A stretch of 64,000 bases of DNA from an uncultured Rhizobiaceae group bacterium (GTDB taxonomy: Bacteria > Pseudomonadota > Alphaproteobacteria > Rhizobiales > Rhizobiaceae). A program made the position numbers and the translations under genes. The stretch is from the NCBI GenBank assembly GCA_947501445.1, contig CANMVS010000011.1:1-64000 (forward strand), in the 5' to 3' direction. Every line of letters begins with the position of its first letter. Position 1 is the stretch's first letter. Below the pieces are notes generated by a model that saw only the letters and a list, made by a program, of their open reading frames with translations, did not search any database and was not told where the DNA came from. Below are positions 47,454 through 55,713 of this stretch, piece after piece.

Positions 47454-48545
47454 ATGACCCGCATGAAAAAATTTCTCCTGCCCACAACCATCCTGTTGAC
47501 GATGGCAATACACACTTCTTTTGCCGTTGCGGCACAGGAACTGCCTGTGGAGGGGAGCGCGCAAACAGATTTTTCGACGTCGCCATTCATAATACAGCCG
47601 CAAGATCTTGGACAGCCGCAGCAAATCGGTGAGGAAGAAAATGATCCTGCTGCCACAAGAGTTCTGCCGGGACTTCAGGATGTTGAGCCCGAGCCAACAC
47701 CCGATACGATAGATGTCGGCGATGCAGCTTTTGGCGCATTTCAACGCGGCCGATATCTGACTGCGTTCAATCTGGCCCTGCCGAGGGCAAAGCTGGGCGA
47801 CCCGGCAGCCCAAACGCTGGTGGCGGAAATCTACGCGCGGGGACTAGGGCTTGCGAAGGACCTCAAGGAAGCCGCTGTCTGGTATGCCGCTGCCGCCGAA
47901 GGTGGTGATGTTGCTTCGCAACTCAAATTTGCTTTGATGCTGCTCGAAGGACGATATGTTGAGGCCGATCCGGAACGGGCAAAAGAGATGATGCGGTTGG
48001 CAGCTGACGCTGGAAATTCTTCTGCCCAGTTCAACTATGGCCAGTTGCTGATTACCCAACAACCCGGCAAGGAGGGTGTACAAAAAGCCTTGCCTTATCT
48101 GACCCGGGCCGCAGACAATGGTATTGCCGATGCGCAATTCGCGCTGGCTCAGATTTATGGCTTTGGTGTTGGTCTTGAAGAAGCCGATCCCTCTACCGCG
48201 CGCGTCTGGCTCATTCGGGCAGCGCGATCAGGCTATGATACCGCACAGCTTGATCTTGCGGTCTGGCTTATCGATGGTATTGGCGGCGATATTGACTATG
48301 AATCCGGTTTCGGCTGGATGCGCCGCGCGGCCAACTCAGGCAACGTCATGGCGCAAAATCGTCTGTCGCACCTCTATCGCCACGCGATTGGAACACGACC
48401 AGACCCGATTGAAGCGGCCAAATGGTACATTCTTTCGCGCCGTGCGGGCCTGGAAGACCGGGGCCTTGATGATTTTTTCCAAGGCTTGACAGCAGAAGAG
48501 CAAAAATCCGGCATCGAAGCTGCGAATAACTTCCGCATACGTTAA
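47454..48545 (+). CDS. Secreted Sel1-repeat protein
   Basis: 363 aa. A signal peptide ends near AVAAQE (residue 27; an ATG at 47463 would shorten it by three). From about residue 95 there are about six Sel1-like repeats of 35-38 aa, e.g. PAAQTLVAEIYARGLGLAKD, ASQLKFALMLLEGRYVEADP, SAQFNYGQLLI, DAQFALAQIYGFGVGLEEAD and AQNRLSHLYRHAIGTRPD. Sel1 solenoids act in protein contacts, often with envelope or signalling partners. The ATG follows the stop of the ThiE-like gene at once, indicating coupling. Confidence 0.9.
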   Translation: MTRMKKFLLPTTILLTMAIHTSFAVAAQELPVEGSAQTDFSTSPFIIQPQDLGQPQQIGEEENDPAATRVLPGLQDVEPEPTPDTIDVGDAAFGAFQRGRYLTAFNLALPRAKLGDPAAQTLVAEIYARGLGLAKDLKEAAVWYAAAAEGGDVASQLKFALMLLEGRYVEADPERAKEMMRLAADAGNSSAQFNYGQLLITQQPGKEGVQKALPYLTRAADNGIADAQFALAQIYGFGVGLEEADPSTARVWLIRAARSGYDTAQLDLAVWLIDGIGGDIDYESGFGWMRRAANSGNVMAQNRLSHLYRHAIGTRPDPIEAAKWYILSRRAGLEDRGLDDFFQGLTAEEQKSGIEAANNFRIR

Positions 48546-48557
48546 GGCCCGTTAAAA

Positions 48558-48576
48558 TTCGGGATTGTGTCCCGAA
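48558..48576 (+). terminator. Hairpin downstream of the Sel1 gene
   Basis: Perfect 7-bp stem TTCGGGA/TCCCGAA with a 5-base loop, 13 bases after the stop. No T tract follows, so a rho-dependent end or 3' protection is as likely as intrinsic termination. Confidence 0.45.
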
Positions 48577-48650
48577 GCGATCTGACGGGATTTGGCAACC
48601 ATCGTTTCACGCGTTGTTGAATAGGGTGCATGTCCTGTCTTCTTATGAAG

Positions 48651-48720
48651 CCTGAATGTATCAACACAATCAAAGGCCGACACCGTTGTCCTGTTTCTGT
48701 CAAAACGTGAAACGGTCCGG
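48651..48720 (-). repeat. 103-bp dispersed repeat, truncated copy
   Basis: Reverse orientation. About 70 bp are kept, from CCTGAATG through AACGGTCCG. One arm of the second hairpin is lost. It lies between the convergent Sel1 and EamA genes. Confidence 0.85.
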
Positions 48721-48782
48721 TCGAACAAATCTGACCCAATTGACACCCCATGCCTGATCCTAATAGGTCTTGGGTCTCTGCT

Positions 48783-49718
48783 CTAAGTTTGTGATGCTGA
48801 GCCCGTCGCTGCGATTGGAATATTGGCCGCCGGGGTGCGTTTGGCCGGTGTCAACAGGATCGCACCCAGGATAAGAATACAGGCAATCCATTGTACGGGT
48901 CCGATCGCCTCTGCAAACGCCAGCCAGCCGATAATGAAATTTGTCGGCAGTTCTGCGCTACTGATCATCGACGTGCGGGCCGGACCGACCACCGGCGCAT
49001 TGGTGAGGTAGAGCAGCTGGGGTATCAGCGCGGTAATCAAGGCGATACCTGCAACGAACCACCAGCCACCTGGGGCACTTGGGACAAGCGAATGAAAATG
49101 GGAAGCCACAACCAGTGGTGACAACCCGATCGTTGCGCCGAATGCGAGGGTTGCGATCCGTGTCACCGGTGGCAGTACCACCAGTTTGCGGGTCACGATA
49201 TTGACGGAATAGCCGAAACTCAATGGCGCGCTCAGCGACATAAGCAAAGCCGGGAGCTGATCACCTGACACAACAGAGGGTGGTTGTGCCAGAACGGCGG
49301 CTGCCAGAATAATGGCAGCGGCTGCACAGGCGCGTTTTCCTGGTCTATCGCCATAAAAAAGCCAGCCAATCAAAAGCGCAAAAACCGGAAACGTCATGTA
49401 AAGAACGGCGACACTTGAAACAGGTGCAACCTCAAGGGCGCGGGCATAACCAATCCAACCAAGACCGACACAAAAGCCAGCGGAAAGTCCCCAGCAGATT
49501 GGAACCCATAGCTGGCGGTGTGTGATCAGCGCAGGAAACAGGACTGCTGCTGTAATGGCATAACGATAGAATTCCACTGCATAGGGCGGGATGCCAACAT
49601 CGGTCAGGCTTTTGGTGAAGAACGGCATTGTACCGTAAAAAAGCGCTGCAACCAGTAGCAGTATCGTCGCCGTTTTTTGACTGGCTTTGCCAGCGAATAC
49701 ATTAAGCAAAAATGTCAT
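48783..49718 (-). CDS. EamA/DMT superfamily transporter
   Basis: 311 aa inner-membrane protein with ten predicted helices in two EamA halves, e.g. ILLLVAALFYGTMPFFTKSL, SSVAVLYMTFPVFALLIGWL, and in the second half GPARTSMISSAELPTNFIIGWLAFAE. The drug/metabolite family includes amino-acid and metabolite exporters. The substrate is unknown. The start at 49718 gives the shorter N terminus; a frame reaching 49763 is possible, and neither has a strong ribosome site. Single gene, next to the AT-rich region preceding the RTX gene. Confidence 0.88.
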   Translation of the reverse strand: MTFLLNVFAGKASQKTATILLLVAALFYGTMPFFTKSLTDVGIPPYAVEFYRYAITAAVLFPALITHRQLWVPICWGLSAGFCVGLGWIGYARALEVAPVSSVAVLYMTFPVFALLIGWLFYGDRPGKRACAAAAIILAAAVLAQPPSVVSGDQLPALLMSLSAPLSFGYSVNIVTRKLVVLPPVTRIATLAFGATIGLSPLVVASHFHSLVPSAPGGWWFVAGIALITALIPQLLYLTNAPVVGPARTSMISSAELPTNFIIGWLAFAEAIGPVQWIACILILGAILLTPAKRTPAANIPIAATGSASQT

Positions 49719-49763
49719 GCTGGTCTTGTCCTGATTATGACGTGGCGTTGACGATGACCCCAT

Positions 49764-50270
49764 TCGGCCATTTTGTTGTTAAGTTTGATTTATCTGCAGC
49801 ATACGCTGAAATGTATTACTTTATATATAGTAATACGATCTTTTGTAAGCAATTTTATTTGTGAATATGTAAATATTTGTATTTCAGCGCTCGTTGTGTC
49901 CCATGTATTTTGTGATTGTGTCTGTTTTTGTGTCTATCCAGGGTACCGTCAGGGCATATGACGTTGCCAATGGCACCTTCCGATAGCGTACACAAGATTA
50001 TCTGCGCCATGAGGCAACGATTCATGAATGTATAATTACTGATAAAATCGGATGATATTATCAATATCACCGTACTATTTTGGTAAAATGATATAAAGCT
50101 GAAATTTGAATTCGTAATATTCGGTTAAAGGGCGGTAAAAAACCATTCTGTGATTTGTATGTTAGCAAACTCATCCGGATAGCATTACTTATTTAGCAAA
50201 TATATATAAATATTGACACAAGTTCTATACATCTCTAGATATATACAGATAATTATTTTGGGGGATTGAG
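49764..50270. other. AT-rich intergenic region upstream of the RTX gene
   Basis: About 500 bases markedly richer in A and T than the rest of the window, with runs of TATATA and ATTTATT. No gene is supported here; small frames lack ribosome sites. The last 60 bases hold a near-consensus promoter and the RTX ribosome site. The composition suggests silencing-prone or acquired DNA. Confidence 0.55.
50213..50241 (+). promoter_or_regulatory. Near-consensus sigma70-type promoter of the RTX gene
   Basis: TTGACA (50213-50218), a 17-base spacer and TAGATA (50236-50241) lie 30 bases before the RTX ATG. The ATG itself is preceded by GGGGGA. This is the best -35/-10 match in the window. Confidence 0.7.
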
Positions 50271-52367
50271 ATGAGCGAAGATGTCGTAATAGTTGCACCG
50301 GGCAATGAACATATTTTCATTTTCGATGGCACCAGCGTCAATACAACCATTGAGGGCTTCAGTCCGCTCATTCATTCCATTGATCTTACGTGGTTCGGAT
50401 TACGAAGATCGCAGGTGCAGATTGACCCGACAACCAACTCCATCACCTTTGCGGCGATAATTCTGACGCTTCCGCTGGTTGATTTTGACACGTTTGACCG
50501 GGCAAGCCTTGTTGGCCTTGGAGACGATTTTAGCGGCACGGAACTCGACGAAACGATCAACGGAACAGATTTTAATGATGAGATACATGCCGGTGGCGGT
50601 GATGATATTGTCCGTGGTCGTGCCGGCGACGACCTGATATATGGCGATGAGGGCAATGATCGACTGTTCGCCGATGCTGGTAACGACACTGTCTATGGCG
50701 GGATCGGAAACGACAAGGTCTATGGCGGTGATGGCAACGATAGTCTGCGCGGCGATGAAGGCGATGATACCGTGCGCGGCGGCGATGGCAATGACACCCT
50801 GCATGGAGAAGCCGGTAAAGACAAATTGTACGGCGGCGATGGCCGCGACATTCTGTACGGCGGCGACGGCGATGATATCGTGCATGGCGGTGATGGAGCA
50901 GACGATTTATACGGAGGCGCCGGTGCCGACAAGTTGTATGGTGGTGACGGATTCGACTGGATTATTGGCGGGGAGGGTGAGGATCGGCTGTACGGCGGCA
51001 ATGACACGGACTTTATATTTGCCGAAAATGGCGATGACCGGGCTTATGGCGGTGCCGGCAATGACTTTGTCTATGGCGAAGAGGGCAATGATTTGGTCAG
51101 AGGCGGCGATGGCGATGACAGATTGCAGGGTGATGCCGGTGATGATCGCCTGCGTGGTGACAACGGTAATGATTTACTCTTCGGCGGTAACGGGTCCGAC
51201 AAACTTTACGGTAACGACGGTAATGATCTCCTTTATGGCAATAGCGGGGCCGACAAACTCTACGGTGGTAATGGAGATGATGTCCTCTATGCAATCGATG
51301 GAACTGTCAGCACCAATTTGACCGACTTAACACTGGCAGAGGATTATTCGGCTACTGTCGATTTCAAATATTCACGCGGTGTCGACCAATCGTCACTTGG
51401 CGTTTATAAAATTGCTCAAGACGGAACGATCTACGATGTTGATATCGTCTTTGCCAGTGCATCCGGCTCCGGTGTGGCGGATCCGGACATCCCCGGGGGC
51501 AGCTCCTACACGCTTGATGTTCTGTCCGGAGAACGGCTTGGCTTTTTCATTGTTGGCAATGCATGGAAGCTGGGGGAAGAAAACCAAACCAATCTGACCA
51601 TGGAGGGTGCCCAGTATGAATTGCGCAATCTGCAGGGCGAGGTTGGCAATGTCGATAACAATGAACCGACACAATTATGGCGTGTCGGAGAAACACCTGC
51701 AGACGATGTGTTGATTCTGTCGTCGCTCGATTCTCAAACCTATCACTCGGTCGCCACTGCGGAGTCTGGCTATTCCAGCAACGGTGATAATGTGCAGCAC
51801 ACCAAAAGCACCGCAGACCTGGCAGGAGGTGAGATAGAAATTGCCTTTGAAGACAGTCCCGGCGGCGGCGATAATGATTTTAATGATGTCGTTATCACTG
51901 TGGAAATTGGTCAAAAGAACCTGCTGACCCTACCCGGCCTGTTCTGGAATGGCGATGAACAGGATACGCATGTTCTTCAAGGTGGTGCCGGAGATGATGT
52001 ACTGATTGGTGCCTCCGGAAACGATTTACTCTTTGGTGGGTTGGATGATGATGTTCTAAATGCCGGTGCCGGTGATGACGTGCTTCGTGGAGACGGCGGT
52101 TCCGACCTTATGCTCGGGGGGGATGGCAAGGACATATTTTTGTTCAAGATGGGTCAACAGGCAGCGCTTGGTGTTGAGGCGACAGATACAATCGCAGATT
52201 TCGTAAGAGGCGAGGATGTTCTGAAATTCACCAAAACCGGAAATAATATTGAATTTTCTGATGTCCAGATCGATGGCAATACCATATCCGTCGGTGATTA
52301 TATTCACATCAAGTTGGGCGAGGGCATTGCCAGCCAACTCACCGCTGACGATTTTCTGTTTGTCTAG
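50271..52367 (+). CDS. RTX calcium-binding protein with DUF4114-like insert
   Basis: 698 aa, acidic and glycine-rich. After an N-terminal region without signal peptide (1-95), tandem nonapeptides of type GGxGxDxLY fill about residues 98-345. A non-repetitive segment (about 345-560) contains SPGGGDNDFNDVVITVEIG, which resembles the DUF4114 signature. A second short RTX block (about 565-615) and a C-terminal region ending TADDFLFV follow. RTX repeats fold into a calcium-bound beta-roll outside the cell, and an uncleaved C-terminal signal normally directs type I secretion. No ABC/HlyD/TolC secretion genes adjoin it. The gene is preceded by an AT-rich region and a strong promoter. No catalytic domain is seen. 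Its TAG stop falls in a remnant of the 103-bp repeat. Confidence 0.92.
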   Translation: MSEDVVIVAPGNEHIFIFDGTSVNTTIEGFSPLIHSIDLTWFGLRRSQVQIDPTTNSITFAAIILTLPLVDFDTFDRASLVGLGDDFSGTELDETINGTDFNDEIHAGGGDDIVRGRAGDDLIYGDEGNDRLFADAGNDTVYGGIGNDKVYGGDGNDSLRGDEGDDTVRGGDGNDTLHGEAGKDKLYGGDGRDILYGGDGDDIVHGGDGADDLYGGAGADKLYGGDGFDWIIGGEGEDRLYGGNDTDFIFAENGDDRAYGGAGNDFVYGEEGNDLVRGGDGDDRLQGDAGDDRLRGDNGNDLLFGGNGSDKLYGNDGNDLLYGNSGADKLYGGNGDDVLYAIDGTVSTNLTDLTLAEDYSATVDFKYSRGVDQSSLGVYKIAQDGTIYDVDIVFASASGSGVADPDIPGGSSYTLDVLSGERLGFFIVGNAWKLGEENQTNLTMEGAQYELRNLQGEVGNVDNNEPTQLWRVGETPADDVLILSSLDSQTYHSVATAESGYSSNGDNVQHTKSTADLAGGEIEIAFEDSPGGGDNDFNDVVITVEIGQKNLLTLPGLFWNGDEQDTHVLQGGAGDDVLIGASGNDLLFGGLDDDVLNAGAGDDVLRGDGGSDLMLGGDGKDIFLFKMGQQAALGVEATDTIADFVRGEDVLKFTKTGNNIEFSDVQIDGNTISVGDYIHIKLGEGIASQLTADDFLFV

Positions 52368-52388
52368 CGCAATTTGGGTTTTGACGCA
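52365..52388 (-). repeat. Remnant of the 103-bp repeat at the RTX stop
   Basis: TAGCGCAATTTGGGTTTTGACG matches the start of reverse-oriented copies (TAGAGCAATTCAGGTTTTGA...) at 19 of 22 positions. The rest is lost. The TAG serves as the RTX stop codon. Confidence 0.55.
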
Positions 52389-52661
52389 TTGATAAATGCG
52401 GGAGAGCGGCTTTGATTGGGTTGCTTTCCTGCAATTTGCTTTAAACAGTTTGGTGTGGCGGCTGCCTGTCGCGATGATGTCGTGTATGGCCGGCTAGAAT
52501 GGCAGCCAGACACCACTTGATCAATTCTGATCCGCCAATTCAATAGAATGAATTGGGTTGGCGCCCTGACGAACCTGCCAACAAACACCCAACGGGCTTG
52601 CATATGCGGGCTTTTTGTGTTCTTGAAACGCCGATTTTACAGTTTAGCGGAACTTGCTCCC

Positions 52662-53225
52662 ATGAAAATAAACGGAAATGAAATTCGCCCGGGCAATGTG
52701 ATTGAGCACAATGGCAGTCTTTGGGCTGCTGTGAAGACGAATGCGGTCAAGCCGGGAAAAGGCGGTGCCTTTAATCAGGTCGAGCTGAAGAACCTGCTGG
52801 ATGGCACGAAGCTCAACGAACGGTTCCGTGCGTCGGCGACAGTGGAAAAGGTTCGCCTGGAGCAAAAGGATTTTCAGTATCTGTATGAGCAGGGCGATAT
52901 GCTGGTTTTCATGGATAATGAATCCTATGAACAGCTTGAGCTTCAACAGGAGTTTGTGGGTGATCGTGCCAAATTCCTCCAGGATGGCATGACAGTGGCC
53001 GTTGAGCTCTATGAGGACAAACCCATTGGTGTGTCGCTTCCTGATCAGGTTGTCCTGTCGATCACTGAGGCTGACCCGGTCGTCAAGGGACAGACCGCAG
53101 CTTCATCCTACAAGCCTGCCATTATGGAAAATGGTGTGAAAGTAATGGTGCCGCCCTTTATCGAGGCGGGTGAACGCATACTGGTAGACACCAATGAAAT
53201 CACCTATATCCGTCGGGCAGACTAG
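52662..53225 (+). CDS. efp: Elongation factor P
   Basis: 187 aa, three beta-barrel domains. It rescues ribosomes stalled at polyproline. The ATG at 52662 gives the standard start [18 protein letters not shown]; a longer frame from 52548 has no family support. The modifiable lysine lies in [11 protein letters not shown] (about 29-39), which matches the lysine-34 loop of EpmA-modified EF-P. A C-terminal YIRRAD ends the OB domain. An intrinsic terminator follows the stop, and the monophosphatase gene comes 112 bases later. Confidence 0.96.
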   Translation: MKINGNEIRPGNVIEHNGSLWAAVKTNAVKPGKGGAFNQVELKNLLDGTKLNERFRASATVEKVRLEQKDFQYLYEQGDMLVFMDNESYEQLELQQEFVGDRAKFLQDGMTVAVELYEDKPIGVSLPDQVVLSITEADPVVKGQTAASSYKPAIMENGVKVMVPPFIEAGERILVDTNEITYIRRAD

Positions 53226-53244
53226 ATCAAAATCTTGATCTTTT
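53224..53244 (+). terminator. Intrinsic terminator of efp
   Basis: AGATCAA and TTGATCT form a 7-bp stem with a 4-base loop running into TTTT. It begins at the efp stop codon region. Confidence 0.65.
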
Positions 53245-53337
53245 GACGTGCGTTGACGCTGCGGTGGCCAAGGCGCCACCGATTTGAAATGCACCGCATT
53301 AATTCGCTCAATTGGTGAGCATCAAGGCAGAAAAAAA

Positions 53338-54138
53338 ATGGCACGCTCAGCGCTTCTCAACGTCATGGTTCAGGCCGCCCTCAAGGCGGGACGATCGCTT
53401 GCCCGGGATTTTGGTGAAGTTCAAAATCTTCAGGTCTCGCTCAAGGGCCCCAGCGATTACGTCAGTCAGGCTGACCACAAGGCTGAAGAAATCATCCTGC
53501 ACGAGTTGTCACGTGCCCGTCCGACCTATGGCGTGCTTGCGGAGGAAAGTGGCGAGCGCAAGGGGACCGATGGCCAGCATCGCTGGATTGTCGACCCGCT
53601 GGATGGGACCACCAATTTTCTTCATGGCATCCCAATGTTTGCGGTCTCCATCGGTTTGGAGCGTCAGGGTGAGGTCGTTGCCGGTGTTATCTATAATCCG
53701 GCAATGGATGAACTCTATACGGCCGAAAGAGGTAATGGTGCCTTTGTCAACGACAGACGCATGCGGGTCGCTGGTCGGCGTTCATTGTCTGATTGCGTGA
53801 TTGGTACGGGTGTGCCGCATCTGGGTCGCGGTCATCATGGTCGCTATCTCGTCGAACTCAGCCATGTCATGGGTGAGGTTTCAGGCATAAGACGCATGGG
53901 TGCGGCGGCGCTTGATCTTGCCTATGTTGCAGCCGGCAGGCTGGACGGGTTTTGGGAAGAGGGTCTGTCACCATGGGATCTGGCAGCCGGTGTCATCATG
54001 ATCCGCGAGGCTGGTGGTTACGTTTCGGATCGCAGTGGTGGCCCCCAAATGTTCAAACACAACAATATCGTCGCTGGCAATGAGCGCATTCACAAGGAAT
54101 TGATAGGTGTGCTGGACAGGCCTGCACCAACGACCTGA
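53338..54138 (+). CDS. suhB: Inositol monophosphatase family protein (SuhB-like)
   Basis: 266 aa Mg-dependent, lithium-sensitive phosphatase fold. The ATG at 53338 follows AAGG. Metal-binding motifs are all present: EESGERKG with the first Glu, WIVDPLDGTTNFLHG (about 84-98) and the second-half WDLAAGVIMIREAGG. It may dephosphorylate inositol-1-phosphate or related sugar phosphates; SuhB relatives also bind RNA polymerase in antitermination. Transcribed with or just after efp, and a repeat copy follows. Confidence 0.93.
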   Translation: MARSALLNVMVQAALKAGRSLARDFGEVQNLQVSLKGPSDYVSQADHKAEEIILHELSRARPTYGVLAEESGERKGTDGQHRWIVDPLDGTTNFLHGIPMFAVSIGLERQGEVVAGVIYNPAMDELYTAERGNGAFVNDRRMRVAGRRSLSDCVIGTGVPHLGRGHHGRYLVELSHVMGEVSGIRRMGAAALDLAYVAAGRLDGFWEEGLSPWDLAAGVIMIREAGGYVSDRSGGPQMFKHNNIVAGNERIHKELIGVLDRPAPTT

Positions 54139-54651
54139 GATATCTGCGAACCTGGACCGGTTCACGTTTTGTCAAAAACAGGACAAGGGTGTCGGCCTCT
54201 GATTTTGTTGATGCATTCAGATTGTGCCGTTCCCGTTAAAGCCTGATTTGCTTTTATGAACCCCTTGTCGGACTTGCGCGCGCATGGCGCACGCCACAGA
54301 TAAGATTGCCCGCTGTGAGGTCGAATGGAACATTTTCAGCGGCAACACTGCTAAAGGAGCCAGTCGACGGCACGATTTTGACGAATTATGCGCTAATTGA
54401 CATATACCCGGCACATTGTTGCACTTCTTTATGGTCTGCTATTTCCATTTCTCCTTGATTTTGCTTATTTACACGTGCCTAGTTTGGTTTGGCCTTGTTC
54501 GGGTTGGGGAACTTTGAGACGAGGTTGATTGTGTATCTGGCGATTGACAGATTATAGTCAGCGTTAAAACATTTTTGGGGAATTCGTCCGCTCGGTGACA
54601 TCTGGTGATGTTGAGTGCGACGTAAATGACAAAGGGTAGGGACCGCCGCCT
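54139..54651. other. Intergenic region between suhB and the proton-channel pair
   Basis: About 510 bases with no supported gene. The first part holds a diverged copy of the 103-bp repeat, the middle is T-rich. TTGACA boxes occur at 54399-54404 and 54544-54549, the second followed 15 bases later by TAAAAC, so it is a weak promoter candidate for the next operon. Confidence 0.45.
54153..54255 (+). repeat. 103-bp dispersed repeat, full but diverged copy 5
   Basis: Full-length and forward, from TGGACCGGTTCACG to TTGCTTTT. Both stems carry several mismatches, making it the most decayed of the full-length copies. It lies 15 bases past the suhB stop. Confidence 0.85.
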
Positions 54652-55710
54652 ATGGCTAAACTAAGACTTTCCGGGTGGGGCCTGTCAGAACAGGACATTG
54701 GACTGGAGCCGCACAAGCTGTCGAGTCCGATGGTCTTTTTCATGAGCATGGTCGTATTCCTGATTCTCATCAGTTTCCTTGCCGCCATTCTTTATCGTGA
54801 AATATCGAATGCTTTTTTCGCCAATCCGGGGCTCAATGGTCTGATCCTGTTCGTTTTGGCGATTGGCATTTTTCTGGCGATCAATCAGGTTCTACGATTG
54901 CGACCCGAAGTTAACTGGGTCAATTCCTTTCGCCAGGGAGGCGATCAGGTTCGCAATACGCGCAATCCGACCCTGCTGGCTCCTATGCGTGTGCAGCTTA
55001 GCCGCCGACAGTCCACGTCCCTGTCAACCACCTCGCTGCGATCAATTCTGGATTCCATTGCCACGCGTCTGGATGAATCGCGCGACACCTCGCGCTACAT
55101 GATTGGCCTTTTGGTTTTTCTGGGGCTTTTGGGCACATTCTGGGGGTTGTTGCTGACCATCGGGTCGATCAATACGGTCATCCAGTCTCTGGATCCGGGA
55201 TCAGGCAATACCAATGATGTGCTGCAGGCGTTGAAGGATGGTCTGGCTTCGCCGCTTGACGGCATGGGCACAGCCTTTTCCACCTCGCTGTTCGGTTTGA
55301 CCGGGTCGCTGGTTCTCGGATTTCTTGATCTTCAGGCCGGTCGGGCGCAGAACCGGTTCTATACGGAGCTTGAGAACTGGCTGTCCACAGTAACCGATCC
55401 GGATTTTGATGTGGTCTCCCAGGAAGGCGCAGCAGGTACTGAAGGGTCTGAGGATATTCGCCGTTTGTCAGAAACGGTGCAGACCATGGCGCAATCGGGT
55501 GGTGGTATCAATCAGCGCTCCACGGCAGCCATGGCCAATCTCGCCGAAGGCATTCAGGGGCTGGTCAAGAATATGCGCAATGAACAACAGATGCTGCGCG
55601 ACTGGATAGAAGCCCAACAGGCCGAAGCACGGGCCATGCGGCAGACACTTGATGCGCTGGGTACCAAGATTAGCAAAATGGGCTCTGACAAAAAAACCGG
55701 AGGCCGATAG
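54652..55710 (+). CDS. MotA/TolQ/ExbB-type proton channel subunit
   Basis: 352 aa with four predicted membrane helices, near 27-48, 62-80, 149-172 and 208-232. The third and fourth carry LLGLLGTFWGLLLTIGSI and GMGTAFSTSLFGLTGSLVLG, the conserved core of the ExbB/TolQ/MotA family where protons cross. A long cytosolic segment (about 85-145) and a cytosolic C-terminal region with coiled-coil tendency (about 285-345) follow. The next gene starts three bases after the stop and encodes its predicted partner, so this should be a proton-driven motor. It is not obviously flagellar, and its job is unknown. Confidence 0.9.
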   Translation: MAKLRLSGWGLSEQDIGLEPHKLSSPMVFFMSMVVFLILISFLAAILYREISNAFFANPGLNGLILFVLAIGIFLAINQVLRLRPEVNWVNSFRQGGDQVRNTRNPTLLAPMRVQLSRRQSTSLSTTSLRSILDSIATRLDESRDTSRYMIGLLVFLGLLGTFWGLLLTIGSINTVIQSLDPGSGNTNDVLQALKDGLASPLDGMGTAFSTSLFGLTGSLVLGFLDLQAGRAQNRFYTELENWLSTVTDPDFDVVSQEGAAGTEGSEDIRRLSETVQTMAQSGGGINQRSTAAMANLAEGIQGLVKNMRNEQQMLRDWIEAQQAEARAMRQTLDALGTKISKMGSDKKTGGR

Positions 55711-55713
55711 GCC

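Noticed and set aside
50400-51007. Open frames on the minus strand and a second plus frame within the RTX gene
   Set aside because: They arise from the regular repeat of GGxGxD codons; their translations are low-complexity mirrors of the RTX repeat and not independent proteins.
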